From positions 1-12,005 of the forward strand of contig JANOBJ010000067.1 in the NCBI GenBank assembly GCA_031411575.1: a stretch of 12,005 bases of DNA, in the 5' to 3' direction. The stretch is from JANOBJ01 sp031411575 (GTDB lineage Bacteria; Pseudomonadota; Gammaproteobacteria; Burkholderiales; Burkholderiaceae_C). Positions 1-6,763 of the stretch are shown here, piece by piece. The notes under the pieces were generated by a model. It made no database searches. It had not been told where the DNA came from and worked only from the letters and a program-made list of their open reading frames with translations. The number at the start of each line of letters is the position of its first letter. The stretch's first letter is position 1. The position numbers were made by a program, and so were the translations under genes.

Positions 1-309
1 ATGGCGGTGCGGCCCGACCTGTGCACGGCGGGCGGCATCCTGCACGGCGGCGCCTACATGGCGTTTGCCGACACGCTGGGCGCGGTGGGCACCGTGGGCA
101 ATCTGGCCAAGGGCCAGTGGACGACCACCACCGACTCCAGCACCAAGTTCATTGCGGGCGCCAAGCTGGGAACGGTGGTCACCGGCGAATGCGTGGCCCT
201 GCACCGCGGCCGCACCACGCAGGTGTGGCAGACGTCCGTCCGCAACGCCGACGGCAAGCTCTGCGCCGTGGTGACGCAGACGCAGCTGGTGCTGGACGCG
301 AAAGCCTGA
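1..309 (+). CDS. PaaI-family hotdog thioesterase, 5' end cut by window
   Basis: C-terminal part of a hotdog-fold acyl-CoA thioesterase of the PaaI/YdiI type. The visible piece has the family's core: LHGGAYMAFADTLGAVG near residues 14-30 (the HGG stretch that begins the central hotdog helix), then STKFIAGAKLGTVVTGECVALHRGRTTQVW, the usual beta-strand region. Such proteins are normally about 130-150 residues with some 35-50 residues before HGG. Here only 14 precede it, so the ATG at base 1 is probably an internal methionine and the true start lies upstream. The family hydrolyses acyl-CoA thioesters, often aromatic or medium-chain, in the cytoplasm; the substrate cannot be read from this fragment. 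The gene converges on the LysR gene with 32 bp between the stop codons. Confidence 0.85.
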   Translation: MAVRPDLCTAGGILHGGAYMAFADTLGAVGTVGNLAKGQWTTTTDSSTKFIAGAKLGTVVTGECVALHRGRTTQVWQTSVRNADGKLCAVVTQTQLVLDAKA

Positions 310-310
310 G

Positions 311-342
311 GCGGCCGAAAACCAGGTGCGTCTGTCGGCCGC
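311..342. terminator. Hairpin between convergent genes, possible bidirectional terminator
   Basis: GCGGCCGA (311-318) and TCGGCCGC (335-342) are perfect 8-bp inverted arms around a 16-nt loop. The structure sits exactly between the thioesterase stop (307-309) and the LysR stop (342-344), the position expected of a terminator serving both strands. Neither side has a clear U-tract, so intrinsic termination is uncertain. Confidence 0.4.
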
Positions 343-1262
343 TACGCCGGCTCCACCCGCACACCACCCTCACGCACGATGCTCTCCCCCAGAAAATCCA
401 GAAACCGCCGCACTGCCGGCACCAGCCCGCGCCGCGACGGGAACACCGCGTGGAAGATGCCGGGGCGCGGCGCCCAGCCGGGCAGCACGGGTACCAGCAG
501 GCGGCCCTGCAGTTCGTCGCTGCACATGTAGTCGGGCAGCACGCAGATGCCGGTGCCGCGCAGCACCGCAAATTTGAGCGTCAGCAGGTCGTCGGCCACC
601 AGGCGCGGCGTGTGGTGCAGCACGTGGCTGGCGCCGCCGGGGCCGAGCAGCGACCAGCTGGTGCGGCCGTCTGCCGCCGACATGGCTACCGTGTCGAGCC
701 GGGCCAGATCGTCCACCGTGGCCGGGCGGCCCTGGCGCGCCAGTTGCGACGGGCTGGCCACCAGCAGGGTCTGGGTGGTGCCGAAGTTCTTGACCACGAG
801 GCTGCCGCTGTCGTCCAGCGTGGGGCGCACGCGCAGGGCCACGTCAAACCCCTCTTCCACCAGATCGACCGTGCGGTTGCTGACCCGCATGTCGACCCGC
901 ACGCGCGGGTAGCGCGCCAGAAACTGCGGCAGCAGCGGCCCCAGCGTGGTCTGCGCCAGCGTCACCGGGCAGGCCACGCGGATGGTGCCGCTGGGCTCGC
1001 TCTGGGCCTGCGCCACCGCGTCGGCGGCGGCCTGGGCGTCCTCGCGCATGGCCACGCAGTGCCGGTGGTATTGCTCGCCCACGGCGGTGAGCGAGAGCTT
1101 GCGAGTGGTGCGGTGCAGCAGCCGCACGCCGAGCTGAGCTTCGAGCTCGGCCACGCGGCGCGACAGCTTGGATTTGGGCAGCCCCAGCGTTCGGCCCGCC
1201 GCCGCAAAGCCGCCGCGATCCACCACCTCGGCGAAGTACAGCATGTCGTTCAGGTCTTGCAT
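342..1262 (-). CDS. LysR-family transcriptional regulator, divergent from azoR
   Basis: 306-residue LysR-type regulator of normal family length. The N-terminal winged helix-turn-helix (about residues 2-60) reads MQDLNDMLYFAEVVDRGGFA, then the recognition region GLPKSKLSRRVAELEAQLG and RLLHRTTRKLSLT. The periplasmic-binding-like effector domain follows from about residue 90. I chose the ATG at 1262 because it begins the conserved HTH and is preceded by AGAGG at a 6-nt spacing. A longer reading to 1346 would translate the promoter/operator palindrome and adds 28 unlike residues. The gene is divergent from an azoreductase gene with 160 bp between starts, the classic layout in which a LysR protein controls its neighbour and itself. 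The inducer is unknown; quinone or oxidative stress is a guess from the neighbour's role. Confidence 0.92.
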   Translation of the reverse strand: MQDLNDMLYFAEVVDRGGFAAAGRTLGLPKSKLSRRVAELEAQLGVRLLHRTTRKLSLTAVGEQYHRHCVAMREDAQAAADAVAQAQSEPSGTIRVACPVTLAQTTLGPLLPQFLARYPRVRVDMRVSNRTVDLVEEGFDVALRVRPTLDDSGSLVVKNFGTTQTLLVASPSQLARQGRPATVDDLARLDTVAMSAADGRTSWSLLGPGGASHVLHHTPRLVADDLLTLKFAVLRGTGICVLPDYMCSDELQGRLLVPVLPGWAPRPGIFHAVFPSRRGLVPAVRRFLDFLGESIVREGGVRVEPA

Positions 1263-1305
1263 GGTGGCCTCTGAGTTCAGCAACTGTCCTGTTAATGCAG
1301 CGTTT

Positions 1306-1327
1306 ATTGTCCTAAATTCAGGACAAT
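1306..1327. promoter_or_regulatory. 22-bp near-palindromic operator candidate between lysR and azoR
   Basis: ATTGTCCT (1306-1313) and AGGACAAT (1320-1327) are perfect inverted arms around AAATTC. The whole 22 bp is symmetric except for one base pair. A further TGTCCT half-site lies at 1285-1290, exactly 23 bp (about two helical turns) from the TGTCCT at 1308. The site is 43 bp upstream of the lysR start and 95 bp upstream of the azoR start. It is a good candidate for the LysR protein's own binding site, acting on both divergent promoters. I could not place convincing -35/-10 boxes for either gene. Confidence 0.6.
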
Positions 1328-1422
1328 CTAACGCAAATTTGCTCACTTATCAAAGATTGATTCAGATTCCACAATACTCCCATGGCTGCACGGTTGCGGC
1401 TTCACTTCAAAGGACCCTTGCC

Positions 1423-2073
1423 ATGAAACTGCTCCACATTGACTCCAGCGTACTGGGCGGCAATTCCGTGTCGCGCCAGTTGACAGCCAACATCGTCGCC
1501 CAATGGCGCGCCAACCACCCCGGCACCACGGTGGACACCCTTGATCTGGCCGTTGACGCGCCCAGCCACCTGTCGGCTGAATCGCTCGGGTTTCGGCTGC
1601 CGCCCAGCGCCACCACGCTGACCGACGCCCAAAAACGCGAAAACGCCATCTCCGAGAAACTGGTGTCACAGTTCCTCGCGGCCGACGTGGTCGTGGTGGG
1701 TGCGCCGCTGTACAACTTCTCGATCCCGAGCCAGCTGAAGGCCTGGATCGACCGCGTGGCGCAAGCCGGCCGCACCTTCACCTACACCGACAAAGGCCCG
1801 AAAGGCCTGGCCGGCGGCAAGACGGTGATCGTCGCCTCCACCCGCGGCGGCGTCTACAGCACGACCGAAGGCGGCCGCGCGATGGAGCACCAGGAAAGCT
1901 ACCTGCAGACCGTGTTCGGCTTCTTCGGCATCACCGACGTGCGCTTTGTGCGCGCCGAAGGCCTGGCGATGGGCGAAGCACCCAAGGCCCAGGCCATCGC
2001 CGGGGCCGAGGCTGATATCCTGGTCCTGACGACCGAGGCGGCGAATGAAGCGACGGCGGTGAAGGCGGCTTGA
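1423..2073 (+). CDS. azoR: FMN-dependent NADH-azoreductase (NADH:quinone oxidoreductase)
   Basis: 216-residue flavodoxin-fold protein of the AzoR family (usual length about 200). The start MKLLHIDSSVLGGNSVSRQL is the FMN phosphate-binding region. PLYNFSIPSQLKAWIDR (about residues 92-108) is the family's flavin-contacting motif, and VIVASTRGGVYS (about 136-147) is the second flavin-binding loop. These cytoplasmic enzymes use NADH and FMN to reduce quinones and azo compounds by two electrons, commonly as protection against electrophilic or thiol stress. The ATG at 1423 has AAGGA ending 8 nt upstream, which supports it over longer in-frame readings back to 1168. The gene is transcribed alone, divergently from a LysR gene, and ends in a strong terminator. 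Confidence 0.93.
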   Translation: MKLLHIDSSVLGGNSVSRQLTANIVAQWRANHPGTTVDTLDLAVDAPSHLSAESLGFRLPPSATTLTDAQKRENAISEKLVSQFLAADVVVVGAPLYNFSIPSQLKAWIDRVAQAGRTFTYTDKGPKGLAGGKTVIVASTRGGVYSTTEGGRAMEHQESYLQTVFGFFGITDVRFVRAEGLAMGEAPKAQAIAGAEADILVLTTEAANEATAVKAA

Positions 2074-2095
2074 ACTTCGCATTGCCATGAACCGC

Positions 2096-2125
2096 AAACC
2101 CGGCTTCGCGCCGGGTTTTTGTTTT
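2096..2125 (+). terminator. Intrinsic terminator of azoR
   Basis: AAACCCGGC (2096-2104) pairs perfectly with GCCGGGTTT (2110-2118) around a TTCGC loop. The run TTTTTGTTTT follows at 2116-2125. It lies 23 bp after the azoR stop: a textbook Rho-independent terminator. Confidence 0.88.
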
Positions 2126-2175
2126 AGCGCCGTGAAGCAGGGTGCGCGCGCTACGCAAGCCTGCGCCGACGACCG

Positions 2176-2415
2176 TCAAACCAGCTCGTCACCCGGCTGC
2201 GCCGGCACATCTGGAACGCTGTTCAGGTAGTGCTCAAAATCACCGCGCTGTCCCTTCGCGGCCTCCGCCTTCAGGAAGTCGAGCGTCATCACCGAAGCCA
2301 TCTTTTCGGCAGCGGCGCTGGCGATGAACTGGTTCACCGAAATGTCGTCGCGCGCGGCCAGTTCCTTGATCTTCTGGTGGACGGAGTTGGGTAGACGAAT
2401 GGTCAATGCGGTCAT
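2176..2415 (-). CDS. Ribbon-helix-helix antitoxin, partner of PIN toxin
   Basis: 79-residue protein whose N-terminal half, ALTIRLPNSVHQKIKELAAR and DDISVNQFIASAAAEKMA (residues 3-40), is a ribbon-helix-helix DNA-binding domain of the Arc/HicB-antitoxin type: one beta strand and two helices, dimerising to bind operator DNA. The remaining 35 residues are acidic and proline-containing, as expected of a toxin-binding tail. It follows the PIN toxin gene and overlaps it by 4 bp (ATGA at 2412-2415), so the two are translationally coupled. It has a strong Shine-Dalgarno, GAGGAG, 6 nt before ATG. Inferred role: neutralise the toxin and repress the operon. The toxin family match supports the pairing; the exact antitoxin subfamily is not certain. 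Confidence 0.85.
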   Translation of the reverse strand: MTALTIRLPNSVHQKIKELAARDDISVNQFIASAAAEKMASVMTLDFLKAEAAKGQRGDFEHYLNSVPDVPAQPGDELV

Positions 2416-2834
2416 GGTTGACTCCTCAACAGCTTCAAAAAATCACCTGGCGTGATGGCCTGCACTTTCAGCTCCAGCGCGCGCTTGAAGTCCTTCGTGT
2501 TGTGCGTCACGATGAACCGGCTACCCGACGCCACGGCGCATTCCAGCACCATGTCATCGTCTGGGTCGCGGAGGAAGGGGCGCCACAGAAAATGCACATC
2601 CTGCAAATGCGCCAGCGATGCAAGGTAGCGCAAAAACCCCAAAGTCGCTTCCACGGTCACACCCGGCGGCATGTGCTCCACTCGTGTCAACACCGCCTGC
2701 CACTCGGTGTACAGCGCCACGGTGAGAGCGATCTCGAATTCACGGCTGGGCATCATCGACAACATTTGGTAGCTGGCACCCTGGCGTGAGCGGGCTGCGG
2801 CCACCAAGACAGATGTATCAAGCGTGATGCGCAA
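2412..2834 (-). CDS. PIN-domain toxin (putative endoribonuclease), TTG start
   Basis: 140-residue PIN-fold protein of the 'putative toxin-antitoxin system toxin component' type. The acidic metal-binding residues are in place: D6 in LDTSVLVAA, E44 in LYTEWQAV, the DPDDD cluster at 90-94, and D115 in VTHNTKDF. PIN toxins are Mg/Mn-dependent RNases acting on tRNA, rRNA or mRNA; the target here cannot be deduced. The reading frame begins at TTG (2832-2834). Upstream in frame a TAA is met after six codons with no ATG or GTG, so TTG is the best start, with a weak CAGG about 10 nt before it. It is the first gene of the operon, the reverse of the commonest antitoxin-first order. The pair is somewhat less GC-rich than its flanks, which fits horizontal acquisition. 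Confidence 0.87.
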   Translation of the reverse strand: MRITLDTSVLVAAARSRQGASYQMLSMMPSREFEIALTVALYTEWQAVLTRVEHMPPGVTVEATLGFLRYLASLAHLQDVHFLWRPFLRDPDDDMVLECAVASGSRFIVTHNTKDFKRALELKVQAITPGDFLKLLRSQP

Positions 2835-2837
2835 GAT

Positions 2838-2903
2838 GGTTATACCTGCATGTTAGTTTTACTGGCATAACCACATTATAGATTTCTCAGCGGCGGATGC
2901 AAG
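2838..2903 (-). promoter_or_regulatory. Promoter and candidate operator of the toxin-antitoxin operon
   Basis: On the minus strand a perfect TATAAT lies at 2875-2880. A weak -35 (TTGCAT, 2897-2902) sits 16 bp upstream of it. Between the -10 and the toxin start, GGTTATACC (2838-2846) and GGCATAACC (2864-2872) form an inverted repeat with 8 of 9 bases matching and 17 bp between arms. An operator covering the transcription start is what an autorepressing ribbon-helix-helix antitoxin would need. Binding by this antitoxin is inference. Confidence 0.6.
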
Positions 2904-3095
2904 CGATCCTCCAATAAGCTTGAGCGTGCTCAATATGCAAGAAAACGATGGTTTTGCCGATGTCGTGGCGAACACGTGCAACTTGACTGGTTGCTCCACT
3001 TGGCAGTGCCAACCACCGACATTCGACAGGCGCCTCCGGGAATCTTGCTACAGTGACCCTCAAAATCCACCCAACCCATTCCCAAGAGGCTCCAC

Positions 3096-3368
3096 ATGGC
3101 ACGCATGGTCAACTGTATCAAACTCGGCAAAGAGGCCGAAGGGCTGGATTTTCCGCCCTACCCCGGCGAGCTGGGCAAGCGCATCTGGGAGAGCGTGAGC
3201 AAGGAGGCCTGGGCGGCTTGGCTCAAGCACCAGACCATGCTGGTCAACGAAAACCGGCTCAACCTGGCCGACGCGCGCGCCCGCCAGTACCTGGCGCGGC
3301 AGATGGAGGCGCACTTTTTTGGCGCCGGCGCCGAGCAGGCGCAGGGTTACGTGCCACCGAGCGCCTGA
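3096..3368 (+). CDS. yggX: Fe(2+)-trafficking / oxidative damage protection protein
   Basis: 90-residue protein matching YggX from end to end: MARMVNCIKLGKEAEGLDF, YPGELGKRIWESVSKEAW, QTMLVNENRLNLADARARQ and a C-terminal GYVPPSA. The conserved cysteine (C7, in VNCIKL) is present. The protein is cytoplasmic, and in enteric bacteria it protects iron-sulfur clusters against oxidants and is linked to Fe(II) handling. ATG at 3096 is preceded by AAGAGG 6 nt away. It is followed 33 bp later by mnmC on the same strand, so the two may share a transcript, though no functional link is obvious. The 261 bp upstream, back to the toxin start, hold the toxin promoter and no gene I can support. Confidence 0.95.
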   Translation: MARMVNCIKLGKEAEGLDFPPYPGELGKRIWESVSKEAWAAWLKHQTMLVNENRLNLADARARQYLARQMEAHFFGAGAEQAQGYVPPSA

Positions 3369-3401
3369 TCGTTCGCTGACCGCGTCCGTTCGCTTCCCAC
3401 C

Positions 3402-5387
3402 ATGACCGAGCCGGTGCTGTGGGACGCCGACGGCACACCGCGCAACCCGCGCTTCAATGACGCCTCCCGCAGCCACTCGGATGGGCTGGCACAGGCACGC
3501 CACGTGTTTCTGGCGGGTAGCGGGCTGCTGACCGACGCCGGCGCACCAACCGCGTGGGAGCACCAGCCGCAATGGCGCGTGCTCGAAACCGGTTTCGGCC
3601 TGGGCCTGAACTTCCTCGCCACCTGGCACGCCTGGCGCGCTGACCCGGCGCGGCCACGGCTGCTACACATGGTGTCGATCGAAGCGCACCCGGTGAGCGC
3701 GGCCGACCTGCTGCGCAGCGTGCTGGCCTGGCCCGAACTCATTCCGCTGGCCGAGGCGCTGTGCGCGCAGTGGCGGGGGCTGCTGCCCGGCTTTCACCGG
3801 CTGGCGCTGGATGGTGGGCAGGTGCTGCTGACGCTGTGTGTGGGCGATGTACAGGCCGCGCTGCGTGAGCTGGCGATGCAGGCCGACAGCGTGTTCCTCG
3901 ACGGATGTACACCCGAGCGCAACCCCGCGATGTGGAGCGCCGCCACGCTGAAAGCCGTGGCGCGGCACTGCCGGCGCGGCACCACGCTGGCCAGCGGGTG
4001 CGCCGCGCCGACCCTGCTCGATTCGTTGACGCAGTGCGGTTTTGTGGTGCAGCTTGCGGACGGGCGGCCGCCTGAAAAGCACCGGCTGGCGGGGCGGTAT
4101 GACCCGGCCTGGGTGCTCAAACGCGACGGCCTTGCCACGCCGCCCACCAGCCACAGTACCCATCCGGCCCGCTGCGTGGTGGTGGGGGCCGGTCTGGCGG
4201 GCGCGGCCGCCGCCGCCAGCCTGGCACGGCGCGGCTGGCGAGTGCAGGTGCTTGATTCGGCGCCAACCCCGGCGTCTGGCGCATCCGGCCTCCCGGTGGG
4301 CCTGCTCGCGCCGCCGCTCTCGCCGGACGACAACCCGCTGTCGCGCCTGTCGCGCGCGGGCGCGCGCCTGACGCACCAGTTCGCGCACACGCACCTGCGC
4401 GAGGGGGTTGATTGGCAGCCCAGCGGCGTGCTGGAGCACCGGCTCGACGGCGATCTGGCCTTGCCGCGCGATTGGCCCGAAGCGGGGCTGGACTGGACGC
4501 GTGAAGCGTCTGCCGACGAGCGGCAGCGCGCCGGGCTGGCCGCGCCGGGCTCAGGCCCGGCCGGCGACGCGAACGGTGTGGGCCCTGGCACGGGCCGCCT
4601 GGGCGCCGCAACTGCACCGGTGGCGCGCTGGCACGCGATGGGCGGCTGGATCAAGCCGGCGCGGCTGGTGGCGACATTGCTGGCGCAGCCGGGCGTCGCC
4701 TTTCGGGGTGGCGTGGTGGTCGAATCGATTGAGCCGCTGCCGGGCGGCGGCTGGACGGTGCGCGACGCGCGGGGTGTGGTGCTGGCCGAAGCCGAACTGG
4801 TGGTGCTGGCGGCGGGTTACGCGAGCCGCAAGTGGCTTGGGGCCGAAGCTTCTGACAGCACGCCGCTCAGCCCCGTGCGGGGCCAGATCTCCTGGGGCAT
4901 CACGCGCGGGCGCGAAACGGCGTTGCCGCCCTTCCCCGTCAACGGCCACGGCAGCCTGATCGCGGGGGTGCCGCTGGATGGGCAGCCGGCGTGGCTAGTC
5001 GCGTCCACCTACGCGCGCGACGACGCCGATACGGCGCTGCGCGACGCTGACCACGCCGCCAACCGCGAGCGGCTGCGCACGCTGCTGCCGGCGGCCTCTG
5101 CCGTGCTGGATACCGATTTCGAGACCGGCCAGGTACATGGCTGGGCCGGGGTGCGCTGCGCCACGCCCGACCGGCTGCCGATGGTCGGGCCCACAGCCGC
5201 GCCGGGGCTGTGGGTGAGCACCGGCATGGGCTCGCGTGGGCTCACGTTTGCGTTGCTGTGCGGCGAGATGCTGGCCGCGCGGCTGCACGGCGAGCCACTG
5301 CCGATCGAGCGGCGGCTGGCGCTTCGGCTGGACAGTGGGCGGGCCGGGCTGAAAACCGCCTCCAACGTTGATTTAGGCATTAAATAG
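3402..5387 (+). CDS. mnmC: Bifunctional tRNA mnm5s2U34 biosynthesis protein MnmC
   Basis: 661 residues, close to the usual 650-690 of the fused enzyme. The N-terminal half is the SAM-dependent methyltransferase MnmD (Pfam family Methyltransf_30), with motif I VLETGFGLGLNF at 60-71 and the acidic-loop motif LDGCTPERNPAMWS at 166-179. The C-terminal half is an FAD-dependent oxidoreductase of the DAO fold. It starts with the dinucleotide motif VVVGAGLAGAAAAASLARRG (259-278) and ends with GWAGVRCATPDRLPMVGP and STGMGSRGLTFALLCGEMLA. The FAD domain removes the carboxymethyl group of cmnm5(s2)U34 in tRNA; the methyltransferase then makes mnm5(s2)U. Fusion order and length are normal. One difference from the enterobacterial form is LDGCTP for LDGFAP in the methyltransferase loop. 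No clear Shine-Dalgarno precedes the ATG, and coupling to yggX is possible. Confidence 0.95.
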   Translation: MTEPVLWDADGTPRNPRFNDASRSHSDGLAQARHVFLAGSGLLTDAGAPTAWEHQPQWRVLETGFGLGLNFLATWHAWRADPARPRLLHMVSIEAHPVSAADLLRSVLAWPELIPLAEALCAQWRGLLPGFHRLALDGGQVLLTLCVGDVQAALRELAMQADSVFLDGCTPERNPAMWSAATLKAVARHCRRGTTLASGCAAPTLLDSLTQCGFVVQLADGRPPEKHRLAGRYDPAWVLKRDGLATPPTSHSTHPARCVVVGAGLAGAAAAASLARRGWRVQVLDSAPTPASGASGLPVGLLAPPLSPDDNPLSRLSRAGARLTHQFAHTHLREGVDWQPSGVLEHRLDGDLALPRDWPEAGLDWTREASADERQRAGLAAPGSGPAGDANGVGPGTGRLGAATAPVARWHAMGGWIKPARLVATLLAQPGVAFRGGVVVESIEPLPGGGWTVRDARGVVLAEAELVVLAAGYASRKWLGAEASDSTPLSPVRGQISWGITRGRETALPPFPVNGHGSLIAGVPLDGQPAWLVASTYARDDADTALRDADHAANRERLRTLLPAASAVLDTDFETGQVHGWAGVRCATPDRLPMVGPTAAPGLWVSTGMGSRGLTFALLCGEMLAARLHGEPLPIERRLALRLDSGRAGLKTASNVDLGIK

Positions 5388-5414
5388 GCCTGTTGTCCGC
5401 ATCCATTGGTCATA

Positions 5415-5439
5415 GTTTGCTATTTAAATAATAGCAAAC
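5415..5439. repeat. AT-rich inverted repeat after mnmC, AATAGCAAAC family
   Basis: GTTTGCTATT (5415-5424) and AATAGCAAAC (5430-5439) are perfect 10-bp inverted arms around TAAAT. It is strikingly AT-rich in high-GC surroundings. Read on the minus strand, 5407-5424 gives AATAGCAAACTATGACCA, which differs by one base from the stretch near the DUF934 gene start (AATAGCAAACAATGACCA). It therefore belongs to a repeat family present elsewhere in this window. It may also act as a hairpin between the convergent mnmC and ABC genes. Confidence 0.7.
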
Positions 5440-5467
5440 CAGTTTCTGCGAACCAGCGGTCGGTCAA

Positions 5468-5484
5468 CGCGCCACTGCGGCGCG
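5468..5484. repeat. Small GC hairpin in mnmC/ABC spacer
   Basis: CGCGCC (5468-5473) pairs with GGCGCG (5479-5484) around ACTGC. It sits 80 bp past the mnmC stop and about 80 bp past the end of the convergent ABC gene. There is no U-tract on either strand, so calling it a terminator would be speculative. Confidence 0.35.
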
Positions 5485-5502
5485 CGGCGAAAAACACGCC
5501 GC

Positions 5503-5554
5503 TTCAACGCACCCCTTCAACGCACCCCTTCAACGCGTCATTTCAACGCGTCAC
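5503..5554. repeat. Four-unit 13-bp tandem repeat
   Basis: TTCAACGC recurs at 5503, 5516, 5529 and 5542, an exact 13-bp period. Units 1 and 2 are identical (TTCAACGCACCCC); units 3 and 4 end in GTCAT and GTCAC. A related GTCAACGCGCC occurs at 5463. The array ends 9 bp from the stop codon of the substrate-binding protein gene and does not appear to be coding. Tandem arrays of this size often vary in copy number by slippage. Confidence 0.85.
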
Positions 5555-5563
5555 CCCGGCAGG

Positions 5564-6763
5564 TCACTTCATCGCTTCCGCCGGCCGCCGCGCCTTCACA
5601 TACGCGTCGCTCGGCAGATAGGCCTTGCCGTCGGCGTAGCGCCACTGCACCATCGTGCCCTTGCCGCCGCGCACATCGAGCTTGCCGACGTAGGCGCCCA
5701 TGGTGGACTGGTGGTCCACCGCGCGGAACTCGGCCGGGCCGAACGGGGTGCTGAACTTCAGGCCGCGAAAAGCTGCCACCAGCTTCTCGTTGTCGGTGCT
5801 CTTGGCCTTGCGGATGGCCTCGAAGATCGCCTGCATGGTGGCGTAGCCCACCACCGAGCCGACCTTCGGGTTCTCGTTGAATTTCTTGTAGTAGCTGGCC
5901 ACGAACGAGGCGTGTTCCTTGGCGTCGATCTGGTCCCACGGGTAGCCGGTGACGATCCAGCCCTTGGGCGTTTCGTCCTTCAGCACGTCCAGGTACTCGG
6001 GCTCGCCCGACAGCATGGAGACGACGGGCACCTTGGGGAACACGCCGCGCTGGTTGCCTTCGCGCACCAGGCGCGCCAGGTCGGCCGCGAAGGTGACATT
6101 GAAGATCGCGTCGGGCTTGGTGTTCATGATGGCCGACAGCGTGCTGCCCGCCTCCAGCTTGCCCTGCGCCGGCCACTGCTCGCCGACAAATTCCACGTCG
6201 GGCCGCTTGGCCTTGAGCAGTTCCTTGAAGCTGGCCACGGCGCTCTGGCCGTACTCGTAATTCGGAGCGATGGTGGCCCAGCGCCTGGCCGGCAGCTTGG
6301 CGGCCTCTTCCACCAGCATGGCGGCCTGCATGTAGGTGCTCGGGCGCAGGCGGAAGGTGTAGCGGTTGCCCTTGTCCCAGACGATGGCGTCGGTCAGCGG
6401 CTCGCTGGCGATGAACAGGCGCTTGTTCTTGGCCGCGTGGTCGGCCAACGCCAGGCCCACGTTGGACAGAAAACCACCGGCCAGCACGTCCACTTTTTCC
6501 TTGGAGGTGAGTTCCACGGCGTGGCGCAGCGCTTCCTCGGGCTTGCCGGCGTCGTCGCGCGCGATCACCTCCACCGGGCGACCCAGCAGGCCGCCCTTGG
6601 CGTTGATCTCTTCCACCGCGAGCTGCCAACCCTGCTTGTAGGGCTGGGTGAACTGCGGAATCGCCGAGTAGCTGTTGATCTCGCCGATGCGGATCGGCGT
6701 GCCGCTTTGTGCGTACGCCAGCGCCGCCAGCAGCGACAAAGACCCAACCAGCAGTTTTTTCAT
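5564..6763 (-). CDS. Periplasmic substrate-binding protein, branched-chain amino acid ABC type
   Basis: 399-residue type-1 periplasmic binding protein of the LivJ/AmiC-like group (usual length 370-400). A clear Sec signal peptide, MKKLLVGSLSLLAALAYA, is followed by Q19. The mature start, PIRIGEINSYSA, and the phrase GWQLAVEEINAKGGLLGRPVEV (about residues 44-65) are typical of the family. No lipobox cysteine is present, so it should be a free periplasmic protein. The ATG at 6763 is chosen because it opens the signal peptide and has GGAGAGG 4 nt upstream; the longer reading to 6898 runs through the promoter region. No permease or ATPase gene is in the window, so it is either a stand-alone receptor or works with a distant transporter. 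Ligand unknown: this family binds amino acids, amides, urea and aromatic acids. Confidence 0.9.
   Translation of the reverse strand: MKKLLVGSLSLLAALAYAQSGTPIRIGEINSYSAIPQFTQPYKQGWQLAVEEINAKGGLLGRPVEVIARDDAGKPEEALRHAVELTSKEKVDVLAGGFLSNVGLALADHAAKNKRLFIASEPLTDAIVWDKGNRYTFRLRPSTYMQAAMLVEEAAKLPARRWATIAPNYEYGQSAVASFKELLKAKRPDVEFVGEQWPAQGKLEAGSTLSAIMNTKPDAIFNVTFAADLARLVREGNQRGVFPKVPVVSMLSGEPEYLDVLKDETPKGWIVTGYPWDQIDAKEHASFVASYYKKFNENPKVGSVVGYATMQAIFEAIRKAKSTDNEKLVAAFRGLKFSTPFGPAEFRAVDHQSTMGAYVGKLDVRGGKGTMVQWRYADGKAYLPSDAYVKARRPAEAMK

Noticed and set aside
21..1274. 417-residue plus-strand open frame running through the thioesterase and opposite the LysR gene.
   Set aside because: Composition is dominated by R, A, H, G and Q with no domain; the LysR and thioesterase frames explain the same DNA far better.
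1263..1346. Upstream extension of the LysR protein by 28 residues.
   Set aside because: It would translate the operator palindrome; the internal ATG at 1262 has a good Shine-Dalgarno and starts the conserved HTH.
2887..3102. 71-residue minus-strand open frame upstream of yggX, ending in a stretch that reads like real protein (ARVRHDIGKTIVFLHIEH).
   Set aside because: No family recognised, it overlaps the yggX start and promoter region, and has no convincing ribosome site. It might be a gene remnant, but I cannot support that.
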